Notes under the pieces: model-generated
Databases searched by the model: none
What the model saw: the letters and a program-made list of their open reading frames with translations, nothing else
Told to the model about the DNA's origin: nothing
Source of the DNA: Cervus elaphus
Taxonomy: Eukaryota; Chordata; Mammalia; Artiodactyla; Cervidae
Direction of reading: 5' to 3'
Length of the DNA: 64,000 nucleotides
Assembly: GCF_910594005.1 (NCBI RefSeq)
Contig: NC_057816.1
Coordinates: 24,135,797 to 24,199,796, forward strand
Part shown: one piece after another, positions 30,948 through 42,552 of the stretch
How the letters are laid out: each line of letters begins with the position of its first letter
Numbering within the stretch: the stretch's first letter is position 1
Made by a program: the position numbers and the translations under genes

Positions 30948-31644
30948 ACTCTTTGGTAAAGTAAACGAAACTGGTTTATCAGGCACATATATGTTAAGGG
31001 TGAAACTGTATAAAATACAGTGAGTTTAGAGAAGTGCATTGAATAGGGTAGTATAAGTGCTATTTGGGAATGGCAAACATCGTGACAATGACTGATATTT
31101 GCTGAACACCAGTGCTGCTCAGTTGCAGCTGGTTAGAGCTACATGATTCAGAAAGAAGACTTAAGAAACACATTTCTTTCCCAAAAAAGCCCTAGGGCCT
31201 GTGCTCTTCCTTCAGCTGGAGTGGAAACTAAGGATTGTCCAGTGTGGGCATCTCACAGTTTGTTGTCGTGGAATGGGTGCAGAAATCCTCCCAGCCTGAC
31301 TGGAGTTGGCCAGTTGTGCATTGCACAAGGGTGTCTGCAGAGTGTGGGAACTAGAAGGGCAAAGCAGGCCTGTGGAGACGGCCTTCCTCTTAGAGCTGTG
31401 TCTGTCCCCAGAGACCTCCCCTCCTTGGCACCTTGGCTCCTGTAGCTCTGAGATGCAGCCTGAGCGCATGGAGGGGCTGGTTCTTAGCCTCAGGGAGGCT
31501 GCTCACTTGGCTCAGAATGGCCCTGGCCCAGCTGCTGCTCAGAGGAGCCAGTGCAGGTGGGGAGGCAGGTGGCATCAATGGTCTCCCCCAGCTCCCGGCC
31601 ACCTTCCTCTTTTTAGCCCGGGGTTCGCGAGAGCTTCCTGCTGT
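30948..31644. other. Intergenic DNA, no gene seen
   Basis: Moderately GC-rich towards 31400-31640. Short open stretches on both strands show no family signature. Confidence 0.4.
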
Positions 31645-31848
31645 TAGTGCCTCAGTGGTGCCTGACTCTCTGCCACCCCATGGACTATAGCCCACTAGGC
31701 TCCTCTTGTCCCTGGGATTTCCCAGGCAAGAAACCTGGAGTGAATTGCCTTTTCCTTTCTCTGGGGGATCTTCCAAACCCAGGGATCGAACCTGGGTCTC
31801 CTGCAAAGCAGGCACATTCGTTACCATCTGAGCCCCCAGGGAAGCTCC
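31645..31848 (-). mobile_element. Bov-A/Bov-tA SINE
   Basis: 'ccatggactatagcccacta', 'gggggatcttccaaacccag' and 'tctgagcccccagggaagct' are the reverse complement of the BovA unit and its tRNA-like end. Confidence 0.9.
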
Positions 31849-31904
31849 TAAGGAATTGTCTTCAGTTCAACATTCCTGATTGCCCCAGAGGAACTGAAAA
31901 GGGA

Positions 31905-32068
31905 GCTCATATGTATTGCGGACCTACTGGGTGATGGGAGCTTTACATTTAAACCTCACAACCTATGAAAACAATATTATCCCCATTTTGCAGAGGCTCC
32001 ATGAGAGGAGGTAATTTGCTCAAGTTCTCACAGTGAGTGGCGGAGCCAGGACTGAAACCCAGGGCGAT
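31905..32068 (+). mobile_element. MIR SINE
   Basis: 'tatccccattttgcagaggc' and 'ggtaatttgctcaagttctc' then 'ggcggagccaggactgaaac' are a readable MIR core and 3' part. Confidence 0.85.
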
Positions 32069-32432
32069 GAGAGGCCAAAGGAAAGAGGCTCCCTGAGGGA
32101 GAGACACCAACAGGACTGTCCCCTGGAGACAAGGGTCTTACCCTGCTGCTCTGTCTGGACATTGCCTGGCTGAGTGCCTTTCCAAACTGAGAAAAACACT
32201 AGCGAGGGAGGCCAGGGTCTCATGGGCAGGGGCTGCCTTTCTGGATCCATGCAAAGGGCAGAGACCAGCCGGTGTGTGGCAATGACCAGGCAGCATGGCC
32301 AGTGTAGGGTGGCCAGAAACAGTCATGTGTGTTGCATCATGAGCTAAGGATCATGCATAGAAAAATTATGAAAACTGTAGCCCCTCCCTGACCAGCCCAG
32401 ACTTGTATATACAACCAACTGTAGTACTAGGT

Positions 32433-32461
32433 AATAAAGTATACAAAAAAAAAAAAAAAAA
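32433..32461 (+). repeat. AATAAA followed by an A17 tract
   Basis: AATAAA at 32433-32438 is followed six bases later by 17 A residues (32445-32461), as at the 3' end of a retroposed mRNA or retroposon. The upstream sequence is not recognised. Confidence 0.5.
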
Positions 32462-32644
32462 GTTGGATAAGGCAGGCATGCACAGGTTCTGGAAGAGCTT
32501 CACCTAAGGAAAGGGTCAGGCTGTGCCTGGGTACAGAGCCAAGAAGAATGCTCAGAACCAATTAGAGTCCAAAATAGATAAAACACACTGTCAGACCAGT
32601 GACCACAAACTCAACTCTCTCCTCAGCTCATTTCCTGAGATAGG

Positions 32645-32812
32645 AATACAGCCTATTGAGCAATTTCCTTGTGCCAAGTCATTTCGTTTGCCTTAAACCT
32701 ATTTGGTGGGTACTACTGTTTTTCCTATTTCACCAAGGCATGAGGTCTATAGAGTGACTTGTCCAGATGGAATCATGTTGGGGTGGTTCGAACCCACTGA
32801 CTCCCAAACCTG
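32645..32812 (+). mobile_element. Diverged MIR SINE
   Basis: 'cttgtgccaagtcatttcg', 'ttggtgggtactactgtttt' and 'cgaacccactgactcccaaa' fit MIR. Confidence 0.65.
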
Positions 32813-33344
32813 AGGTTCCCACAGAGACCCTCTTCCTGAGGGACAGTAAGTCTGGGGCCACAGAGGACAGCGGTACGGATGGAGGCCCCGCCATCTGCCG
32901 CTCATTGTCCCGCAGGAGAAGTGACGAGCTTCTCTCCTAGTGCTGGGAGCTTGCAGGGGGACGTCTGCGTTCAGAAAAGCCTGGATAGAAAGGTAGACAG
33001 GGCCCCCCTCAGAGGGGGTTAATCTGGGCCGTGCGGTCCCCCACACGTCAGTCCCAGGACTCACAAGATGGCAGGAGAACAAGCAGGCTGACAGGAGCTG
33101 TCCCAGATGATCACATTAGCTCCCAGCACATTCCTGACACTCGGCCGAGGAGGGGCAGCCTCCATGGAGCCATGCCTCATGTCAGCTTGGATTTTCTGCT
33201 TTGCTGGGTCAGTGAGAGGCAGCGGCTTCCACAGAGAGCCCTCTTCAGTGTGGCCTAGCAATTTCCTGAGAGGAACTCCCCATCATCCTTGCTGCATCTG
33301 GCCTCCCTGCAGAAAACTTGCCTGGACACCACCCAGATTTCATG
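32813..33344. other. Intergenic single-copy DNA
   Basis: GC-richer than its surroundings, with open stretches on both strands that show no family match. No gene called. Confidence 0.4.
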
Positions 33345-33482
33345 CCTTTGAGGCCAGGCAACAGCACATCTGGCTATGTGACTTTGGGCAAGTGTCGTTA
33401 CCGCCTGTGACTCCGTTCTGTTTCTGGAAAATAGGAATAATGATGTTCCCTTTTCCACAGGGCAGTTGGGAAGATTCAATCA
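33345..33482 (-). mobile_element. MIR SINE, antisense
   Basis: 'ggctatgtgactttgggcaa', 'ctgtttctggaaaataggaa' and 'gggaagattcaatcaaac' show the reverse MIR core. Confidence 0.8.
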
Positions 33483-33517
33483 AACAATGCCTTCAAAGGT
33501 TTTAGTAGGAGTGCTGG

Positions 33518-33748
33518 GGGGCTTCCCTAAGTAGCTCAGACGGTAAAGAATCCACCTGCCGATGCAGGAGACACATGTTCGTTCCATCCCTGGGTCCAGA
33601 AGATCCCCTGGAGGAGGGCATGGCAACCCACTCCAGTATTCTTGCCTGGAGAATCCCATGGACAGAAGAGCCTGGAGGGCTACAGCCCATGGGGTCACAG
33701 AAGAGTCAGACACGACTGAGCGGCTGACCAACAGCAACAAAAAGAACT
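33518..33748 (+). mobile_element. Bov-tA SINE, nearly full length
   Basis: 'ggggcttccctaagtagctc', 'ggcaacccactccagtattc', 'ggagaatcccatggacagaa' and 'tcagacacgactgagcggct' follow in the standard order, with a short CAA-rich tail. Confidence 0.93.
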
Positions 33749-33777
33749 GCTGGGTACATACATACTAAAGTGAGTGA

Positions 33778-33873
33778 ATTTGCTCAGTCGTGTCTGACTC
33801 ATTGCCAGGGATCGAACCCGGGTCTCCTGCATTGGAAGCAGACGCTTTAACTTCTGAGTCACCAGGGAAGTAT
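33778..33873 (-). mobile_element. Internally deleted Bov-tA SINE
   Basis: The two ends (GCTCAGTCGTGTCTGACTC and 'ctgagtcaccagggaagt') are present but the middle, about 100 bp of the BovA unit, is missing. Confidence 0.85.
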
Positions 33874-33879
33874 TCCATA

Positions 33880-36489
33880 AACATGAGAGTGATTATTATT
33901 ACAATCCTCACTAAGTCTGGATCCATGACGTTTGGTGTCCTAGCACTGACTAGGAAGCACCCTTCAGCAATCGCAAGTAATTTCAAAATAGCTCAAACCT
34001 GAGACTTGCCCTTTGGCAAAGTGAGAGGGGAGATGATGGTGATGTCCACGGCAGCACTGACCATGAATTCTCTGTCCTGTCAAATCTCCTCTCATCAGTC
34101 AGCAGAAGTTAGGGCAACTCTCTTCCAATCTCCCACCTCCACTGCCTCCAAAATTTCCTTGAGATATTTTCTATTTCTCTTTATTATAGAGACTAATATC
34201 CTGTAGACCCAAATCCTTCTTTCCATTGCCAGTCCAACCACAGAATCTTCCCCAACTGGGTATTGATTCTGCATTATAAAAGCCCAGCGAACAAAATGAG
34301 CAAAAACCAAACTCCCCTCCCCCAAGACTGGGAAAAGAAGTTGATAAGGAGAAGGAATCCCCCAGGGAGCAGAGAGGGCTGTGAACCATGCCTATACAGT
34401 ATCCACACAACTGAATTTCAGGTTCCCTCCCGGGGAAGGAAGGAGGGCAGAGGACAGAGAGGAGAAGTAGGTCGAACTAGGCGTAGTTCTACTTTGCATT
34501 TTGATTTGGTTTTCTCCTGGAGATGGAATCTCTAGGAAGAGGCCTCCCCAGTTCTTGACATTGTGGCGGTGAGTTTCAGCTCCATCTCTGCTCCCAGGGT
34601 GCCCACCCCACCATCCCTTTCACTGTGGAGTCTTTGACTCCACATGGATAAACACCCACCTGGTTAAGATCCTGCCAGGTCCTCAAATGCCTCGGAGGTC
34701 ATTTATCGGGTGGGGGTAGCAAGGATCTGGGATTATTGCCTAATCCATTGCAAACTGTCTCCTGTCCCCCGCCCCCCGCCAGGGAGAGCAAAGTCTAAAG
34801 CCAACTAGCACACTGTGAAACTGTCAACTTTCACCCATTACCCTAAAGAAGGTTTACCACCAGAAGCCCCACAGTCTGCCCTGAGAAATCAATTCCATGT
34901 GGGAGGGAGAGTGTGGACTCCAGTGAAGAGCCTTCCCAGCCTGCCCCATCCCAGGACTTTTCTCAGAGAACTCCCAATGGGTCTGAAGTCTTCCAGGGAA
35001 ACTCAGCTGGGCTTCCTCCCTAGGCTGTTCCTAAGTTCCAGGAATGACAGCAGGGTGTGATGGGCCCTCAGCAACAGTCAGCCCCACTGGGGTCTGCAAG
35101 GGAGGCCTCCAAGGGTGTTGGCTCTGGATTATTGCCCAAGGCAGGAAACAATGGCCCCTGGTTGCCATGGAGATCTTGGCACAGCCTGTGCCCATCTGTG
35201 GCTGACAGGCAGCCTCCCTTAGGAAATGAGGAGGAGAAATTTGGTTGCTTGAGAACTAGCTCAGATGAGGGGAAGGGTCTGTGACATCATGAGCCTGCAG
35301 CTGAGGGAGCTGCGGAGGAGGCTGAGGCTGGGAGCTCTGCGAGAACCCTTCCCCACTCAGATGGCCTCCTGCCAATCCTCTGACTTTAATGGCTGGGGTG
35401 TGGCCTCCTGCAGAGTGAGGTCTCTCTGTCAAGCTGCCAATCCCAAGCCAGGGCTGTTGCAAGAGGCTCTAGTACAGTGGAAAAACCCCAGAAGTCGAGC
35501 TGGGAGTGGAGCCACACCCACAGTGCTGGGAAAGAGCCCAGGCTGGTGGAGAAGGCCGTGGTGTCTGGTGCGGAGAAGAGAGCGCTAGACTGGTTGGAAG
35601 GTTCCTGTTTCTTAGTCAACACCCTGAAACACGAAGGTAGGATCAAGAGCATGTCACTGCCCTCCCCTTCTCCCAGCCCTACTTCCCCAACACACAATGA
35701 TGTTGCTTCCCTATAGGCCGATCCTATTGAGAGTGTAAGCAAAGAGTGTGTGGGTGTGAGGGGCTCACCTCCCTCTGATTCAGGGGGTAAAGGAGGACCG
35801 AGACTGCGAGGGCCTCTCCTAAGCTTTCATCCTTTCTGCGGCTAAAACTGGTAGATGAGCTCAGTTAACATGTCCTTTAAGATGCCTGACGCTGCAAGTG
35901 TGTTTGTGCAAAGGGCACGGCTTAACCTTGCACACACGTGGACTGTGCAAGGCTAATGGAGCCCCAGGAAGAGGGAGACTTTATTAGAAAGGGCCCTGAA
36001 GCAGCTCTGGGGGCAGGTGAGCCATCTGGACCTTCCGGCAGCCCTAGATGGGGTACCTTGCCGAGGATTTATCAGAGTCACCCTTTGATATTCAGGGAGC
36101 AAAGGGTCAACTGCTTTCCAGTCTGTAAGCCACCCCAGGAGAAACTGAGGCACAGAGTAGTGGAGGAGAAGGAAGACTAGGGCAGGAGTTTGAGATCCAC
36201 CTGCCTGCCTTCCATCTCTGAGGCCTGAAGCAGTTACACTTTTGAGGTCGGGCAGTGCCACCAGTGAAACAGAGGTAAAAATTCTTGTTCTGCTTTCCTC
36301 TCTTGGTTGAGGTGAAAACCTTGAGAGAATGGACATGAAAGCCTGCCCCCTTCCCACAAGCTACACATAAAAGAAGGACCCAACAAGTTTATCCAGCTGC
36401 AGGGAGGCCTTCTCCACATCTGGACCCACTGTGGCCTCTGGTCCCTCCTGGGTTTCAAAGGAGCTCTCTTCTGTTCTTCTTAACAAAAG
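33880..36489. other. Largest low-repeat intergenic block, no gene called
   Basis: This block lacks recognisable SINEs and LINEs. Open stretches at 34263-34535, 35057-35284, 35265-35588, 35386-35742 (-) and 35953-36357 (-) show no protein family signature, and none is supported by splice sites. The part at 35060-35340 is discussed as a possible regulatory segment. Confidence 0.4.
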
Positions 36490-36698
36490 TATGTGTGTTA
36501 GTCACTCAATTATGTCCGACTCTGCGACCCCATGGACTGTAGCCCCCCAGGCTCCAACGTCCATGGGATTCTCTAGGCAAGAACACTGGGGTGGTAGCCA
36601 TTTCCTTCTTCAGGGGAATCTTCCTGACCTAGGGATCAAACCTGGGTCTCCTGCCTTGCAGGTGGATTCTTTACTATCTGAGCCACCAGGGAAGCCTT
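36490..36698 (-). mobile_element. Bov-A/Bov-tA SINE
   Basis: 'gtcactcaattatgtccgac', 'gaccccatggactgtagccc' and 'tctgagccaccagggaagcc' are the reverse BovA unit with its tRNA-like end. Confidence 0.92.
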
Positions 36699-37867
36699 GA
36701 ACACAATCCCAGGCTCCCTTCTTGTACCCTTGAAAAATGAGGTGGGTCTACCTTTTCAGCTCAGGGTCCTCTGAGCAGGCTCAAGTGACAGGGCAGAGGG
36801 GCTCCTTCTCCAGCAGACCCTGCTTTGTGAGGTGTAGCTAGATGAGCGCCTAAACAAAATCCTAGGACCGAAATTTCAGTGAAGGTGCCCTGCAGTCAGC
36901 AGCTGCACAGACAAGAAGACCTCTGTTCATTTCCCACACCCTGCCCCAGGAAATTACCAATAAACTTCCCTGGCTGTATTCCTATTTACAATTGGCTTGA
37001 TCCTCTTGGAATTTTAGAGGAAATTGTTCTTCTTTGAGGTAGGCTTGGGAATGTAATTCTCCATTTGGTAAGGTTTAAAGGTTTGAAACATCTACCCAGG
37101 AATCAAAGAGAGATGGGTTCCTGTTATCCGTGATTCACTTTCAAAGCCCTGTGAGACTGTTTTTATTAACAAATCCAGTAGCCACCAGAGCCTTAGGAAT
37201 GTTGGACCCCATTCTGGAACTATTATGGGGAGGAGAGAGTGCCAGGCAAGGATTTCCTATTGCCCCAAGTGGAGCGAGGAGCCTTGAATATCTGCCTCTA
37301 GTCCTAGAGCAGCCCCAATCACTTTCCAAAATAGGAGGTGGCCTTGTCACTGAGTCCTAAGCAAAACTAAAAATGAAGGTGCTCTGAGCCTCCCTGGATG
37401 TTTGAACCAAAAGAGACAGACCCTCTTCTGTTTACAGTCAGGGATGCTGGGACTACAGAGGGAATCTGATTGCCACGATATCTTCATGAAAAGCTGGAGT
37501 GAGAACCCCAGGTCAGTGTCGCCTTTCTATCAGGCCACTCACTCATCTTTGCTAAGCCATGATTGTCACTGTCCTTGCCTCCCAACCTGTCAGAGGGAAA
37601 GGCTATCAAAGGTTCGCACAGTTCTCCCCTGCTGTGATTAGATAAGGGGCACGTTCCATCACAATGAGAATTGTTTGGCTTGGAGAGGTCCTGGGACTCC
37701 CTCTGCGGCACCGATTACTGAAGGTCTCAGTTTAGAAGCCCCTTACATTCTGGTGACAGTCTTTGCCTTGGAATCCATCAATGGGATGGAAGACTTGAGG
37801 CCTAACTCCCTGCCTCTTCCTACTGTCCATGAGATTCACCAGGCAAGAGGGTGCAAAGGTTAAATAG
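36699..37867. other. Intergenic single-copy DNA, no gene seen
   Basis: No recognised repeat or coding region. Confidence 0.4.
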
Positions 37868-37958
37868 CACCATCAACTCAACTGACATGAATTTGAGCAA
37901 ACTCTAGGAGATAGTAGAGGACAGAGGAACCTGGTGTGCTACAGCCCGTGGGGTTGAA
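37868..37958 (+). mobile_element. BovB 3' fragment, sense orientation
   Basis: 'gacatgaatttgagcaaact' then 'ggtgtgctacagcccgtggg' is the sense copy of the terminal BovB sequence. It is the only BovB piece on the + strand in this window. Confidence 0.75.
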
Positions 37959-38047
37959 CAACTCCCTGCCAGGGGAGTATGAAGATAAAAGGACACAGGT
38001 CTAATCTCTTTCCTGGGGTAGAAAGTGGCTAGAAGGGTAATGCTTTA

Positions 38048-38399
38048 GTCTGTTCAGGCTGCTATAACAAAAGACCATAGACTGAATGGCTTATAAACAA
38101 AAAACATTTCTCACAGTTCTGGAGGCTTGGAAGTTCAAGAGCAAGGTACTGGCAAGTTTCTAGTGAGAGTCTGCTTTCCAGATCATAGATGGCAATCTTC
38201 TCACTGTGTCTTCGCATGGCAGAAGGGACAGGGAACCTCTCTAGCGTCTCCTTTATAAGGGCACTAACTCCATTCATGAAGTTTCTACCTTCATAACCTA
38301 ATCACCTCCTAATAGCCCCACTTCTAAATACTAGTATCTTGGGAATTAGGTTTCAACATATGGCTTTTGGGGAGACACAGGCATTTTGTATACAGCAAA
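38048..38399 (-). mobile_element. MaLR-type LTR, antisense
   Basis: 'gttcaggctgctataacaaa', 'ttctcacagttctggaggct', 'ataacctaatcacctcctaa' and 'attaggtttcaacatatggc' match the reverse complement of a mammalian MaLR-class LTR. Subfamily not assigned. Confidence 0.7.
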
Positions 38400-39242
38400 G
38401 AGAATCAGGAGTTTCTGAGGGGATTCTGTTAGGGGGTCAAGTAAGGAATGAACTCTGGAGGGAATGACCGTCTAATTCAAAAAGGGAAACAGAGGCAGCA
38501 TCCAGCACCTGAGGGTGAGCCCAGCTCAAAGGAGGGGAGAAGGAGTTGGGGGTAGGGAGCCATCAGGGTTCCAGAAGAGATGGCACCCAGGAGAACTTGA
38601 GGAGTCAGGGCAGAGGCTTCAGCTTCCACTCCCATCATGAGAGAAGTAGATAGGGTTGGGAGGATGACATGAAGTGGTCTCCCACTTCATGAGCAGGGAG
38701 GCACCTGCTGTATTCCCAGAGAGAGGAGCTTCCACTTTGGCACATACACAGCAGGCCCTGGCCTGTCAGAGATGGAGACCAATAAAGCCATCTGCATCTC
38801 GGACCCCGCCACTCCAGTCATCAGCTTTGTAGCCATGGAAAAGGTGGAGGAAAAAAAGCCAGGCTGTCAGTGAGCCTTCGGAGGGACTGTGGGGGCATGC
38901 ACAGTGTGTCGGAGAAGTGAATGTTTCATCCAGAGTTGGTTGGAGCTGTGTATGTCCTATACTTTCTGTTGTGTATATGCAACAATATCCTTATTCAGGA
39001 CCCTCAACCATCACCTCTCAACCATCTTGCTTTCACCCCATCTCTCCCATTCCCCCCAAACTTCGGTGACTTCCAGTGACCACCAAAACCCAAAGAAGCA
39101 AACTGCCAAATCTCTTAGCCTGACATTTAAAGCTAAAGATTCACCAGATATACCTTGAATTTCCTGACTCCAAGCATTTGTTTTCCGCTTTCTCAACACC
39201 TGATCATCGGTTCAAATCTCTCTCTTTCTCTCTCTTTTTTTA
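38400..39242. other. Intergenic DNA, no gene seen
   Basis: Purine-rich in places (38460-38660). No repeat or gene was assigned. Confidence 0.4.
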
Positions 39243-39525
39243 AGGCTGAGTTCGGATCCTACCTCTTCCAGGAAGCCCTCACAGGTATCCCTGGCCAAAG
39301 GACCTCTCTCTCATCTGAATGCTAGAGCAATGCTTTCTACCTCTTTTGTGTCAGTGCTACATTTTACCTTGCACTTTAACTATTGAGGGGGATACTGTTG
39401 GTTTTCTCCATTAAATTTGTGGAGAAGCCCTAGAAATTTGTCTTATTCATTTTTGTATCCCCAGCACCTATAATGATACTCTTTACATAGCAGCCATGTA
39501 ATTTGAAATATATTTATTAAACTAA
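39243..39525 (+). mobile_element. L2 LINE 3' fragment
   Basis: 'cctcttccaggaagccctca', 'tgtatccccagcacctataa' and a terminal 'atatttattaaactaaatg' match the L2 3' end pattern. Confidence 0.7.
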
Positions 39526-39529
39526 ATGT

Positions 39530-40010
39530 TGGTGATATGGAGATAGATGAATGAGAAAGTTTCTGCCCATTAGGAGCTTACAATCTAATCAGAGAAAGAG
39601 ATGCACAGCAATAAGAACTAATTTAATATAAAGCCAAAGGAACAGCACTTGACCTACGGAGGTATGGGGTTTGGGTGGGCAGGGATGGTGGCAAGGGGGA
39701 TCATGCAGGTTGAAGGAATTGCCTTGGTGGAAGTGAGTGGCATATTTGGGGATTGTGGTAAGTACCCTTGGGAATGGCATGCAGAAAAATAGGAGATAAG
39801 GCCAGAGAAGGGATATGGGCTTTGGATCATAAAAAGTCTACTGAGCCTTTTCAAGGAATTTGGATTTTATTTTGGAGGCCATTGACTGAGGGGCCACTGA
39901 ATGCTCTTGAGGAGGAAGATAATATATACTTACTGGATGAAGGAATGACGTGTGTTTTGGGTAGACACCATTCTCTGGCCAGGGTCACTTTAGGAAAATC
40001 TTAGGTTGGA
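39530..40010. mobile_element. Old mammalian interspersed repeat, family unresolved
   Basis: 'aggagcttacaatctaatca', 'gagaagggatatgggctttg' and 'ggaatttggattttattttg' belong to a widely dispersed old repeat also glimpsed at 20740-20960 and 54310-54370. Confidence 0.45.
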
Positions 40011-40235
40011 TGCGGAACAGCACCCATCCTCTGCTGAACAGCCAGCCTGTCCCCTGATCAAATCACCTCTTTGTGAGATTCTCCCTTTTAAAGAAACTGC
40101 CCCCGCCCCCCCCAAAAAAACCACTTCGTCAGGATGAAAAATCTGTTCTGCCTTCTGAAACAGTTTCCTGCCCCACCCTCAGCTTTGACTTTATAGTACA
40201 GAAGTTCTTGTGTTTGGATTGCATTAGTCAGGATT

Positions 40236-40450
40236 CTGTATTAGTCAGGGTTCTCCAGAGAACGAATATTTATATATAAAATGAGATGTATTATAAAGAA
40301 TTGGCTCATGCGATTATGGAGGCTGAGAAGTTCCACGATCTGCTGTCTGCAAGCTGGAGATCCAGGAAAGCAGGTGGTATGCATTCCAGTCCCAGCCAAA
40401 GGCCTGAGAAGCAGCAGTGTCAGCAGTGTAAGTCCCATGAGGATCAGAGA
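40236..40450. mobile_element. Old interspersed repeat with the 'gtcagggttctccagagaa' start, family unresolved
   Basis: 'tattagtcagggttctccag', 'aagaattggctcatgcgatt' and 'cacgatctgctgtctgcaag' are a dispersed mammalian repeat signature. I could not assign the family. Confidence 0.55.
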
Positions 40451-40609
40451 CCCATGTCTCGGCTCAAGCAGATGGGCAGAGATACCCACTGACACCCACT
40501 GCCTCTCATTTGAAACTGAACTTTCTGAACCTGGGCTTGGGCGCCCTATTTCTTGGCCTTTGTGGAATTGGCGGGGGGTGAGGGGAAGGAGGGGGACAAC
40601 ATCCTATAG

Positions 40610-40835
40610 AGGAAAAACTCACAGTTTGGAGTCCTCAGCCTGGATTAAAGTACCAGCTGAAATCAATTATTAGCTGTAGAACTTTGGCAAAACCAGTTAT
40701 CTCTTTGTGCCTCAGTTTTCTCATTTGAAAAATGGGGATAATTATGCCTACTCCAAAGAATTAAAGTCAAGATGAGGATGGGGACTGTCTAGCTTGCTGC
40801 CTGACACACAGGAGGTGCTGAGTAAACAGTACTTC
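40610..40835 (-). mobile_element. MIR SINE, antisense
   Basis: 'tttgtgcctcagttttctca', 'aaaaatggggataattatgc' and 'cctgacacacaggaggtgct' are the reverse MIR core and left end. Confidence 0.9.
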
Positions 40836-41261
40836 TTTCATATTTGTAGAGTTAAATAGAAGCTCCAGTTCTACATAAACAGAGGGAAGCTGTGCCTGGA
40901 ATGAGCTGTTGTTAGGTGCCTTAATTTAGAGGACTGCAAACTCTCTGCCTAGATTATCTTCAGAGATGGTCACAAAGCCCAGTTGTTGAAGGTTCCTACC
41001 CGTCTCCCCAGCCTAACCTCTGCTCTCGGGGCTCTGCCCTGCTCTTACTGACGGCTGTGGTTGCTTTGATAGGAAGGCAGGGGCCCAGCCCTGGCTCAAT
41101 GAGTCCATTGTTGCAAAGTTTGAGGAACCACAGACATTTGCAATTCGCACCCTGCCCTGATGAACCCTGGAGAACCTGTGGCTGGCCCTCAGTCCCTCCA
41201 GCTGTGTGTTTGGGGAGACAGCCTAGATTTCTGAGCGTCCTGGAGTGATGGGAAAACTGTT

Positions 41262-41470
41262 TTTTGTTCTTTAGTTGTTAAGTCACCTCTGATTCTTGCA
41301 ACCCCATGGATTGTAGCTGGCCAGGCTCCTCTGTCCATGGGATTTCCCAGGCAAGAATACTGGAGTGGGTTGCCATTCCCTTCTCCGGGGAATCTTCCTG
41401 ACCCAGGGATCAAACTTGGTCTCCTGCACTGGTAGGTGGATTCTTTACCACTAAGCCCCCTAGGAAGCCC
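41262..41470 (-). mobile_element. Bov-A/Bov-tA SINE
   Basis: 'gcaaccccatggattgtagc', 'gaatactggagtgggttgcc' and 'accactaagccccctaggaa' are the reverse BovA unit. It lies about 1 kb upstream of the LDHA promoter. Confidence 0.92.
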
Positions 41471-42240
41471 GGGAAAACTGTTAGGATGTGCTAGAAAGCT
41501 TCCCTGTTTTCTTCTGGAGCTGAGGTTAGAGTTTTCCCTTCAAAACCAAGGAACTCACCAGTAGGGATATTTTTCACAGCTGGCGGCTATTAATCGGTGC
41601 CCCAGGTGCATGGAGGAAGTGGATTCACCTATACCCTTAAAACATTCATGGGCAGGTAGGATAGCTGAGTCACACACGCACTTCTACTGCAAGGCGGTTG
41701 GCAGGATGTACAGACTGGTGAGGTGCAAGCAGACAGGAGGGGGATACCAAATCTGTGGGTGTGTGAGGTTGGAGGGAGGGGAGAGGGGGAGAAGATGGGT
41801 ACAGTTGAAAGAGACAGCAGAGGAAGCCCGGCCAGGAACCAGCCTGAACCAAGGCCTGGAGGTAAAAATAACATATGTTAAAAACATAAAACCTAGGCTG
41901 TTCTGGGGCGTGGCTGGGACACAGGTACTTGACCGGTAGGGCAACAGGGAATGCAATCAAGAGGCTGAAGTTTTACTTTGAGTTGTGAGACCTGCAAGTT
42001 TTAGCCGTGGGGGGACGGGCAGGGTCGCGTTTTGGAAATCACTCGACTTGGGTTAAGTAGACTGACACTGTGCTAAGAATTTTCTTTTTTTCAACAAATA
42101 TTCTGTCGTGTGTCGGTTACGTGCTAGAAATTGGGCAGTGGGCAACAGCGGCAAAAATTCAGTTGAGCCTTCCTTGAAAGTAACTTCCACATTTTATGAA
42201 AGAGGAAATGGAGGGTCGGCTTGATCCCAGCTTACGGCTC
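41471..42240. other. LDHA 5' flank, no gene seen
   Basis: Between the upstream SINE and the CpG-rich promoter there is no repeat or gene. A purine-rich run lies at 41765-41800. Confidence 0.45.
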
Positions 42241-42391
42241 TGTTTTGTGCCAGAAGTAGCATGCCTCTGCGCAGTCTTTCTGAAGTCTCGGCGCACGTGG
42301 GTCGGACCGCCTGCGGGTCCTCCGCTTGCGCGCGGCGCCGGGGCATCTTCACCGCCCCGCCCGGCTGGGAGCCCGCCCCCACCCCAGAGCA

Positions 42392-42410
42392 CACGTGGGT
42401 TCTTGCACGT
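42392..42410 (+). promoter_or_regulatory. Paired hypoxia-response motifs of LDHA
   Basis: CACGTG and, nine bases on, the inverted core GCACGTC give two HIF-binding RCGTG elements on opposite strands. The same two-site layout is known from the human LDHA promoter. The first is also a MYC/USF E-box. Confidence 0.82.
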
Positions 42411-42426
42411 CCGCCCGGCTCCCCCT

Positions 42427-42434
42427 TGACGTCA
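42427..42434 (+). promoter_or_regulatory. Consensus cAMP response element
   Basis: Perfect palindromic TGACGTCA, 14 bp upstream of the TATA-like box, as in other mammalian LDHA promoters. Confidence 0.85.
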
Positions 42435-42475
42435 GCCTCGCGGTTCCATTTAAGGCCCCTCCCGCGCCCCACTGA

Positions 42476-42552
42476 GTACCGGAGCCGCTGCCGCCAAGTC
42501 CGGATCCCACGCCGCGCGCCTCCGACGCCCGCCCGTTCGACGGTCACTACCG
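42476..42552 (+). other. LDHA: LDHA non-coding exon 1 (start approximate)
   Basis: The 3' border is set by the donor at 42553 (CTACCG before GTACGG), matching the known LDHA exon 1 end. The start is inferred as about 25-30 bp after the TATA-like box. The exon contains GCCGCTGCCGCC and no ATG before the donor. Confidence 0.7.

Noticed and set aside
31390..31827. A 145-codon minus-strand open frame
   Set aside because: Its first third is Bov-A SINE sequence and the rest has no signature or splice context.
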